Assembly (NCBI GenBank): GCA_903928955.1
Contig: CAIYTD010000155.1
Location: forward strand, 1 to 11,923
Length of the DNA: 11,923 nt
Direction of reading: 5' to 3'
Origin: Oligoflexia bacterium
GTDB lineage: Bacteria > Bdellovibrionota > UBA1018
In this document: positions 6,622 through 11,923 of the stretch, in pieces
Position numbering within the stretch: position 1 is the first letter of the stretch
Layout: each line of letters opens with the position of its first letter
Made by a program: the position numbers and the translations under genes
The notes under the pieces: model-generated
Database searches by the model: none
What the model saw: only the letters and a program-made list of their open reading frames with translations
Told to the model about the DNA's origin: nothing

Positions 6622-7208
6622 CATTGGGTAAAATTATGGCTGATCGTCAGTCACATGCAATGTGGCTGAATAGTTTATCTTATTTAGAATATCGAGGATT
6701 TCGTAAAATCGTGCGATCTCAAAAAACAAGTGATATGAGTTTAGAACGCTTGCTTCATAGTATGGAGGAAGTTCGTCATGCTGTTTTTTTTAAAAAACAA
6801 GCTATAAAATGGGGTGGAAATTTATTTGAATTTTATAGAGATGAAGTACTTCTTGGCGGTATTTCAACTAAAAAGTATTTTTGTTCTCTTGATAGTGGCG
6901 TTTCTGAGCAATTAAAAGCGATTGAGAATAGTTCTATTTCAAACACAGCTTATTGTATAGTGACTTGGCTCGTTGAGCAACGGGCACTTAGTATTTATAC
7001 TATTTATGATCGTTTACTTCAGGCTTCTCGAGAGGATTTTTCTTTAACTTCTATTCTTAGAGAAGAAAATGCTCATTTGAAAGAGATGGTTGTTTCATCG
7101 ATTCAGATGATACAGAAGTATGGTTTGACATTACAAACTCTGGAACAGGTCGAAGAAGAAGCATTTAAAGATTTCTGGTTGTCCATAGAGTCTGCGGTGG
7201 CTTTTTGA
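6606..7208 (+). CDS. Ferritin-like di-iron protein in the biotin operon, function unknown
   Basis: I do not recognise a named family. The 200-residue, mostly helical protein carries a full carboxylate-bridged di-iron set in the order of a four-helix ferritin-like bundle: E28 (YLEYRG), E55-x-x-H58 (MEEVRHA), E124 (LVEQRA) and E154-x-x-H157 (EENAHL). Spacing fits four helices of about 25-30 residues. There is no signal peptide, so it is cytoplasmic. It overlaps bioD by 16 bases and shares one base with the bioA start (TGATG), so it is made with the biotin enzymes. AAGGATGAG at 6597-6605 is its likely ribosome-binding site. Ferritin-like enzymes include oxygenases, desaturases and peroxidases. 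A role in making or trimming the pimeloyl precursor, replacing BioC/BioH or acting like the P450 BioI, is a hypothesis. Alternatives are oxidant defence for the pathway, or a TenA/heme-oxygenase-like fold, though the E/ExxH/E/ExxH order argues against the latter. Confidence 0.75.
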   Translation: MELSLTLGKIMADRQSHAMWLNSLSYLEYRGFRKIVRSQKTSDMSLERLLHSMEEVRHAVFFKKQAIKWGGNLFEFYRDEVLLGGISTKKYFCSLDSGVSEQLKAIENSSISNTAYCIVTWLVEQRALSIYTIYDRLLQASREDFSLTSILREENAHLKEMVVSSIQMIQKYGLTLQTLEQVEEEAFKDFWLSIESAVAF

Positions 7209-8473
7209 TGAAGATTTGGAGACCTTATACTCAAATGTTAGGTGCACATCCTCCTTTTCCGGTTGCTCAGGCAGAAGGCGCCTATCTTTACTTGAAAAAT
7301 GGAAGAAAAATTTTAGATGGAATATCAAGTTGGTGGGTGATTACTCATGGTCATTCACATCCCGCAATTACCGATGCAATAGCTAAGCAGGCTCGCGTAT
7401 TGGATCAAGTGGTTTTTGCTGATTTTTCTCACGATTCAGCTGAAGAGTTAGTGGATTTATTGGGAACACTTCTTCCTTCTAGTTTCAGTCGAGCTTTTTT
7501 TTCTGACAATGGCTCTACTTCAGTGGAAGTCGCCATGAAAATGGCTTATCAAGCTTGCATGCAGTCAGGGCAGAAAGGAAGAAGAAAATTTCTGACGTTT
7601 GAGCGGGCTTATCACGGGGATACTTGTGGTGCAATGAGTGTAACTGCTGATGGGCTTTTTACAGCCGCTTATGACGATCTTCGATTTCAAACTATTCGTT
7701 GCAAGCAGGGTTCCTATTTAAATGATTCTATGGAGGAATGGTTAGGTGATTTTATTCGGCAGATGAGTCGTTATGGAGATCAGATTGCTGCTGTGATTAT
7801 AGAGCCACTCCTTCAGGGTGCTGGAGGAATGGTTGTTTGGCCTATTGAGGCTCTCCAGGAAATAGAGAGGATTTGTAGGGAACAGAAAATTTTTATTATC
7901 TTTGATGAGGTGATGACCGGATTTGGCCGAACAGGCTCTTTGTTTGCATTTGAAAAAATCGGGAGAATGCCTGATTTTCTTTGTCTCTCAAAAGGGTTAA
8001 CGGGGGGCGCCCTTCCACTAGCTGTCACTTTGACTACTGACCAGATTTATGAGAACTTTTTATCGTCTAACTCAAATAGAATGTTTTTTCATGGTCATAG
8101 TTTTACAGGTAATGCGATTTCTTGTGCAGCTGCAAGCGCAAATTTAAGACTTTTCCAATCTTCTCGGGTCATTCAACAGATTCAATCCATTCAGCGGGCA
8201 CATCATGATGCTATTTCATTATTAAGAAAGGAGATTCCTTTAAAAGATGCTCGTGTAATCGGTCCCGTTGGTATTATTGAAGTCGATCAGGAGGCTGGAT
8301 ATGGAAGCCATTTTTCAAAAGAAATTTCTGCTAGATGTATGGATCAAGGCCTTTTTATTCGCCCTCTTGGGGAAGTTATTTATCTAATGCCCCCTTACTG
8401 CACTACTCCTTTGGAAGTTAGATTTGCGTGGGAGACTATCCTAGATGTTTGCCGAAAATTATTTTTTCGTTAA
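7208..8473 (+). CDS. bioA: Adenosylmethionine-8-amino-7-oxononanoate aminotransferase (BioA)
   Basis: BioA transfers an amino group, usually from S-adenosylmethionine, to KAPA to give 7,8-diaminononanoate. Class III aminotransferase motifs are all present: IWRPYTQM at the N-terminus and DGISSWWVITHGH, both hallmarks of BioA rather than other class III enzymes; SDNGSTSVEVAMKMA; AYHGDT; IIEPLLQGAGGM; FDEVMTGFGRTG with D233; and LSKGLTGG with the PLP lysine K262 (numbered from ATG 7208). The length of 421 residues is normal. The start is the ATG in TGATG, overlapping the stop of the di-iron gene by one base; an in-frame TTG lies one codon earlier. GGTGG at 7190-7200 may serve as ribosome-binding site, and coupling is likely. 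It is the last biotin gene here; bioB is not in the window. Confidence 0.95.
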   Translation: MKIWRPYTQMLGAHPPFPVAQAEGAYLYLKNGRKILDGISSWWVITHGHSHPAITDAIAKQARVLDQVVFADFSHDSAEELVDLLGTLLPSSFSRAFFSDNGSTSVEVAMKMAYQACMQSGQKGRRKFLTFERAYHGDTCGAMSVTADGLFTAAYDDLRFQTIRCKQGSYLNDSMEEWLGDFIRQMSRYGDQIAAVIIEPLLQGAGGMVVWPIEALQEIERICREQKIFIIFDEVMTGFGRTGSLFAFEKIGRMPDFLCLSKGLTGGALPLAVTLTTDQIYENFLSSNSNRMFFHGHSFTGNAISCAAASANLRLFQSSRVIQQIQSIQRAHHDAISLLRKEIPLKDARVIGPVGIIEVDQEAGYGSHFSKEISARCMDQGLFIRPLGEVIYLMPPYCTTPLEVRFAWETILDVCRKLFFR

Positions 8474-8492
8474 GATTGTTGAAATAAGTTAA

Positions 8493-8521
8493 CTCGATGC
8501 GTCGAGAAAGTCATGGAGACT
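8493..8521. other. Two small hairpins in the gap between bioA and the phosphate genes
   Basis: CTCGA-TGCG-TCGAG (8493-8506) and AGTC-ATGGA-GACT (8509-8521) could fold back to back. Neither is followed by a T-tract, so they are poor intrinsic terminators. They may structure the leader of the next transcript. No confident promoter was found in this 116-base gap. Confidence 0.3.
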
Positions 8522-8589
8522 GATTTGTAATTTCTCCTTGCCATTTGTACCCTCATTACGGCATTTCTAAGAGGCTCTTGGAGGGGGTA

Positions 8590-9219
8590 ATGATGTTGAC
8601 AAAGCTATTTCCTAAAGAAAAAGATTTTTTTCCCATTTTCAATCAGATGACTCGGGGTTTATCCGCTAGTATTTCTGAACTTTTAGATTTAATGGATCAT
8701 CCTGAAAATATAGAGGTTGCTGTTTTAAAAATTAGAAATCTAGACTTGCAGGCCGAACAGCTAGCAAGGCAGAGTATTGAATGTCTTCATGATACTTTTA
8801 TTACACCCTTTGATCGGAGGCATATTTTTCAATTTGTTACTCAACTGGGGCAAATGAGTACCTTAGCTCGGATCATAATAGAAAAGCTTCAAGCCTATCA
8901 TTTAATAAATTTGCCGATTGAACTTATCGAAATCACTTTTAAGTGTGGACAAGCCTGCTCTTTTTTAAAGCAAATGGTAGTTCATCTGCAAAATCTGAAG
9001 CGCCCAGATGAAACACTTCAGTTATGTTTGAATATTTACAAAATTCGATCAACTAGTGAAGAACTTTTTTTTAAGGTATCAAAAGACCTCTATGCTCATG
9101 AATTGGATATTAAGAGCCTAATGAAATTTAAGGAGATAAGTGAAGATTTTGTTTCGATGATTAGGAAGTTTGAGGGGATTTCATTTTTAATCGAAGAGAT
9201 TGTTCTTGAATACGCTTAG
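8590..9219 (+). CDS. DUF47 / PhoU-like Pit accessory protein
   Basis: The 209-residue helical protein matches the DUF47 (PhoU-related) family usually encoded beside Pit permeases: LFPKEKDFFPIFNQM near the N-terminus and FITPFDRRHIFQFV in the middle (family pattern FITPFDRxDI). The C-terminus is divergent: the usual D-x-C/D-E-D-like stretch reads RKFEGISFLIEEIVLEYA. It probably modulates the phosphate permease on the cytoplasmic face. The start is ATG 8590 (or ATG 8593), set by the strong GGAGGGGG at 8580-8587; the frame is open upstream to a TTG at 8545 that lacks such a site. It precedes the permease gene by 14 bases, so the two form one unit. Confidence 0.88.
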   Translation: MMLTKLFPKEKDFFPIFNQMTRGLSASISELLDLMDHPENIEVAVLKIRNLDLQAEQLARQSIECLHDTFITPFDRRHIFQFVTQLGQMSTLARIIIEKLQAYHLINLPIELIEITFKCGQACSFLKQMVVHLQNLKRPDETLQLCLNIYKIRSTSEELFFKVSKDLYAHELDIKSLMKFKEISEDFVSMIRKFEGISFLIEEIVLEYA

Positions 9220-9233
9220 CTTAAGGGCTTTAT

Positions 9234-10226
9234 ATGAGCATTATATTTATTATATTTTTAATCGCTATGGCTTTGGCATTTGATTTCATTAATGGGTTTC
9301 ATGATGCCGCAAACTCGATTGCGACTGTAGTTTCAACTCGAGTTCTGAAGCCTTCTTATGCAGTTGTATGGGCAGCTTTTTTTAATTTTGTTGCTTTTTT
9401 ATTTTTTGAAACGAAGGTTGCTAATACAATTGGAAATGGATTAATTGATGTCTCAATTGTAGATCCAGTCTTGATTTTTTCAGCGCTCTTTGGGGCAGTC
9501 GTTTGGAATTTAATTACTTGGTTTTATGGTATTCCTTCGAGTTCTTCTCATGCATTGGTGGGAGGTTTAGTTGGAGCAGGGATATCAAAGGCTGGCTTGG
9601 CAGTAGTTCATCTCTCAGGTTTAATTAAAATTGTGATATCTATATTTATCTCACCATTACTAGGTTTATTTTTAGGATTTTCTTTGATGAAAATAGTAAG
9701 GAAGGGGTTAGCTTCAAAATCTCCTTTCAGTGTAGATTACTGGTTTAGAAAGTTACAGCTGGTGTCGGCCGCACTTTATAGTTTAGGGCATGGAGGGAAT
9801 GATGCTCAAAAAACGATGGGAGTGATTACTGTCTTGCTCTTTTCTTCGGGATATTTAAAGGGCCCTTTTTATGTTCCTTTGTCGGTAGTGATTGCTTGTC
9901 AACTTGCAATGGGTTTGGGAACTTTGATGGGGGGGTGGAGAATTGTAAAAACAATGGGTTCTAAGCTTACTAAGTTAAAACCTGTGGGTGGATTTTGCGC
10001 TGAAACTGCCGGTGCTTTAACTTTATTTATGGCAACGGGGTCTGGAATTCCTGTTTCCACTACTCATACTATTACGGGTTCTATTATCGGAGTGGGAAGT
10101 GCAAATGCTGTTCATGCTGTTCGTTGGGGGCAGACGTCTCGAATACTGATTGCATGGATTATTACTCTGCCAGTTGTAGCAATAATCTCTTCTTTGACTT
10201 GGTTTTTAGTCAATTTGATCCAGTAA
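9234..10226 (+). CDS. pit: Low-affinity inorganic phosphate transporter, Pit/PiT family
   Basis: Pit-family permeases move metal-phosphate or phosphate across the inner membrane using the proton (or sodium) gradient. The 330-residue protein is hydrophobic throughout with about ten membrane segments. It carries the duplicated PiT signatures: GFHDAANSIATVVSTRV (about 21-37), SSSSHALVGGLVGAGISKAG in the first half, then GHGGNDAQKTMGVI and PVSTTHTITGSIIGVGSA in the second half, the inverted-repeat arrangement of the family. AAGGG at 9223-9227 precedes the ATG by 6 bases. It lies directly behind its DUF47 partner. It is shorter than E. coli PitA (about 500 residues) but normal for the short, widespread subgroup. 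Sulfate permeases of the same superfamily are a less likely alternative. Confidence 0.93.
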   Translation: MSIIFIIFLIAMALAFDFINGFHDAANSIATVVSTRVLKPSYAVVWAAFFNFVAFLFFETKVANTIGNGLIDVSIVDPVLIFSALFGAVVWNLITWFYGIPSSSSHALVGGLVGAGISKAGLAVVHLSGLIKIVISIFISPLLGLFLGFSLMKIVRKGLASKSPFSVDYWFRKLQLVSAALYSLGHGGNDAQKTMGVITVLLFSSGYLKGPFYVPLSVVIACQLAMGLGTLMGGWRIVKTMGSKLTKLKPVGGFCAETAGALTLFMATGSGIPVSTTHTITGSIIGVGSANAVHAVRWGQTSRILIAWIITLPVVAIISSLTWFLVNLIQ

Positions 10227-10247
10227 GCTTTTTATTTATCCATGTTT

Positions 10248-10266
10248 GAGTTGAACTAAAGTATAT
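10248..10266. repeat. Upstream repeat shared with the third beta-helix copy (copy A)
   Basis: GAGTTGAACTAAAGTATAT matches GAGTTAAAATAAAGTATAT at 11443-11461 with two mismatches in 19. Each lies upstream of a beta-helix family gene, so it is probably part of the duplicated unit, perhaps containing promoter sequence. Here it sits 134 bases before the start codon; in the third copy only 43 or so. Confidence 0.5.
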
Positions 10267-10289
10267 GGTTATGGTACTAGGGCATTTCT

Positions 10290-10324
10290 AAGTGAATGAT
10301 TCAGTCCATTCAGAACTTTTTTTT
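10290..10324 (+). terminator. Intrinsic terminator after pit
   Basis: TGAATG (10293-10298) pairs with CATTCA (10307-10312) around an 8-base loop, outer AAG/CTT bases can extend the stem, and eight T residues follow at 10317-10324. It is placed 64 bases past the Pit stop and before the RING gene, so it should separate the phosphate operon from the next gene. Confidence 0.55.
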
Positions 10325-10381
10325 AATTTAAAGTTTGCATCATGAAAAATAGGTTCTCCTTATATTAGAGGAGTCATTTCA

Positions 10382-11437
10382 ATGATTTTGCATTTATTTA
10401 TTTTCATCAGATTATTCTCAATTTTATTTATTACTTCCACCTATGCAGCTGACGATTGGTGCCTTCAAAATCGGGAGGTTCCTCCATGTAATGGTGCTCC
10501 TGGAAGATGCACAATCAATTTAAATGGTGAACAAGGGGGATTTGTTGCTGACACCGCAACTATTATTCAAATAGGATGGATACAAGCTCGTAATAAACCC
10601 TATATTGGGTTAGAAGCGAGTATTTGTGATCATGCCCGGGTCACCGGAGATGCTCGAATTACTAGAAACGCGCAAGTCATGGGAAATGCTCGGGTCTCTA
10701 GAAATGCTCGGATCTTTGGAGATGCTCGTGTAACTGGATATGCTCGTGTTACGGGAGATGCTTGGGTTTATGGAACAGCGCATGTTGCTGGAACTGCGCG
10801 TATAGATGGGAATGCCCATGTTGCTGGAAATGCTCATATTACTAGAAATGCTCGTGTTACGGGGAATGCTTGGGTCTATGGGGCTGCCCGGATAACGGGA
10901 GATGCTTGGATTACTGGAACTGCCCGGGTTTTTGAAAATGCTCGTGTTTCCGGAAATGCTAGGATTGCTGAAAATGCTTGGGTCTATGGGATTGCTCGGG
11001 TCTTTGGGAATGCCCGAGTTTCTGGAAATGCTTGGATCTATGGAAATACCCAAATGAATAGGGGGCATATTATCAATGGTATTCATGTGAGAAATTCTTT
11101 GACACCCAATCAATACTCGATTTTGCCTCAACAGAATGTATTGGTCATCAATTATCAAGATGGAATTGTTAGGCCTCACGTACTTACAGCAGTTAGTCCC
11201 GATTTTAGTGCAAGCGCACAGGCATGTTTAACTCGATTAAGGGCTCAAGGAAGTGAAGAGGACTGCTCCATTTGTTTTGAACCTATGGTTCCAATGGTTT
11301 TTGGAATAAATTACGCATTCACTGAATGTGGACATTTATTCTGCAAAGTCTGTCTGGATAAAGCTTTAAATGATGCGAGCAGCAGGTGTCCTTTATGTCG
11401 GACACCGCTAGTAAAAGACGAAGCTTCTGAACAGTAA
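10382..11437 (+). CDS. Exported beta-helix protein with C-terminal RING finger (candidate effector E3 ligase)
   Basis: Residues 1-22 are a Sec signal peptide (cleavage near TYA). A cap (23-78) has the family pattern CNGAPGRC...GGFVADTA...PYI. Residues 79-228 are 25 in-phase hexapeptides, A-[RWH]-[VI]-x-G-[ND], predicted to form a left-handed beta-helix of about eight coils. A linker of about 65 residues leads to a complete C3HC4 RING: C295, C298, C316, H318, C321, C324, C336, C339, spaced C-x2-C-x17-C-x-H-x2-C-x2-C-x11-C-x2-C. I297 after the first cysteine and R340 after the last match residues that contact E2 and ubiquitin in active eukaryotic RING ligases. RING proteins recruit E2 enzymes, so a ubiquitin-ligase role in a host cell is the natural hypothesis; it is not shown. 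AGAGGAG (10367-10373) supports the start. The CTCCT at 10356-10360 could pair with it and mask the ribosome site. The gene at 93-881 is a RING-less relative. Confidence 0.88.
   Translation: MILHLFIFIRLFSILFITSTYAADDWCLQNREVPPCNGAPGRCTINLNGEQGGFVADTATIIQIGWIQARNKPYIGLEASICDHARVTGDARITRNAQVMGNARVSRNARIFGDARVTGYARVTGDAWVYGTAHVAGTARIDGNAHVAGNAHITRNARVTGNAWVYGAARITGDAWITGTARVFENARVSGNARIAENAWVYGIARVFGNARVSGNAWIYGNTQMNRGHIINGIHVRNSLTPNQYSILPQQNVLVINYQDGIVRPHVLTAVSPDFSASAQACLTRLRAQGSEEDCSICFEPMVPMVFGINYAFTECGHLFCKVCLDKALNDASSRCPLCRTPLVKDEASEQ
10616..11065 (+). repeat. Coding 18-bp repeats, 25 units, partly homogenised
   Basis: The array encodes hexapeptides 79-228. Some blocks are nearly identical: 10741-10773 and 10849-10881 differ at three or so of 33 bases and are exactly 108 bp apart, i.e. 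six hexapeptides or two beta-helix turns. CATGTTGCTGGAA also recurs at a 36-bp offset near 10782 and 10818. This suggests recent internal duplication or recombination in whole-unit steps. Confidence 0.75.
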
Positions 11438-11442
11438 TTTTT

Positions 11443-11461
11443 GAGTTAAAATAAAGTATAT
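11443..11461. repeat. Upstream repeat shared with the RING gene (copy B)
   Basis: Second copy of the 19-base element at 10248-10266, two mismatches. Downstream similarity continues loosely (TACT, GAACTT) before rejoining at the signal-peptide codons, which implies roughly 90 bases present ahead of the RING gene are missing here, including its ribosome-binding site. Confidence 0.5.
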
Positions 11462-11485
11462 TTGTGTATTACTGAACTTCTCTTA

Positions 11486-11923
11486 ATGATTATTAGATTA
11501 TTCTCATTTTTATTCATTATTTTTACCTATGAAGCTGATGGTTGGTGCCTTTAAAATCAGAAAAACCCTCTATGTAACGGTTCTCCTGGAAGATGTATAA
11601 TAAATTCCAATGGTGATCAAGGAGGATTTATTGCTGATACTGCAACTGTTATACGAACAGAATGGCCACAAGCTCGTAATCGAGCTTATAATTGGATTAA
11701 ATGCAAGCATTTGTGATCATCCGCGGGTTACTGGAAATGCCTGGGTCATTGGAGATGTCTGGATTTATGGAGATTCTCGGGTTTATGGAACATCCTTTGT
11801 TTTTAGAAATGCCCAAATCTACTGAGATGCGTGGGTCTTTGGAAATGCGCAAGTTTATGAGGCTGCTCGGATTTATGGAGATGCTCAAATCTTTGGGAAT
11901 GATCTTATTTTAAGTGGAAATTA
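11486..11923 (+). pseudogene. Decayed third beta-helix family gene, cut by window end
   Basis: From ATG 11486 the translation follows the RING gene product closely: IIRLFSFLFIIFTY for the signal, then a WCL motif, CNGSPGRC and GGFIADTA. Three lesions are visible. TAA at 11552-11554 replaces the CAA (Gln) of the intact paralogue. One extra A near 11688-11691 shifts the frame just before GLNASICDH. TGA at 11823-11825 replaces a GGA (Gly) codon within the repeats. After each lesion the corrected frame resumes hexapeptides such as AWVIGD, ARIYGD and AQIFGN up to the window edge, so the copy was once complete. No Shine-Dalgarno site precedes it. Whether a RING-coding end exists cannot be seen here. 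Confidence 0.85.

Noticed and set aside
8560..8571. GGCATTTCTAAG shared with 10281-10292
   Set aside because: A 12-base exact match is expected a few times by chance in a 12-kb AT-rich window, and the two sites have unrelated downstream contexts.
10610..11179. Long minus-strand open frame opposite the RING gene repeats
   Set aside because: It is a shadow of the 18-bp repeat: low-complexity S/N/P/I sequence with no ribosome-binding site, and the plus strand has a clear exported, domain-bearing protein. Similar minus-strand frames at 621-911 and 11697-11888 have the same cause.
11264..11398. Eukaryotic contamination as source of the RING
   Set aside because: The RING is in one uninterrupted frame with a bacterial signal peptide, has a Shine-Dalgarno site and sits next to bacterial operons and a bacterial-style paralogue.

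Overview
This AT-rich window has Shine-Dalgarno sites, tightly overlapping genes, an outer-membrane barrel and a LysM protein, so it comes from a Gram-negative bacterium. A RING finger, a mainly eukaryotic ubiquitin-ligase fold, sits on an exported protein, and decaying paralogues lie nearby. Together these suggest a host-associated, possibly intracellular, lineage. I cannot name the phylum from sequence alone.

Layout. (1) 93-881: exported protein made of 32 uninterrupted six-residue repeats, a likely left-handed beta-helix. (2) 969-4250: a probable envelope cluster of a response regulator with an unusual C-terminus, a possible 19-codon coupling ORF, a TPR gene broken by an in-frame amber codon, a LysM protein and a small outer-membrane barrel. 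(3) 4286-4741, minus strand: a MarR-type regulator, divergent from the biotin genes and with a perfect 15-bp palindrome just upstream of its preferred start. (4) 4865-8473: overlapping biotin genes bioF, bioD, an unrecognised ferritin-like di-iron protein and bioA. (5) 8590-10226: a DUF47/PhoU-like protein and a Pit phosphate permease, followed by a likely intrinsic terminator. (6) 10382-11437: exported beta-helix protein ending in a complete C3HC4 RING finger. (7) 11486-window end: a decayed third copy of the same family, with two nonsense codons, a frameshift and no ribosome-binding site.

The biotin genes cover the KAPA (BioF), DAPA (BioA) and dethiobiotin (BioD) steps. BioB and the usual pimeloyl-synthesis enzymes (BioC/BioH and analogues) are not in the window. 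The di-iron protein sits where such a gene is often found, so it is a candidate for an undescribed biotin-related function.

The two most interesting items are the exported beta-helix/RING protein, a candidate effector E3 ligase within a local three-member family, and the di-iron protein inside the biotin operon. No tRNA, rRNA, CRISPR array, insertion sequence or origin was found. No gene-free stretch exceeds about 160 bases.
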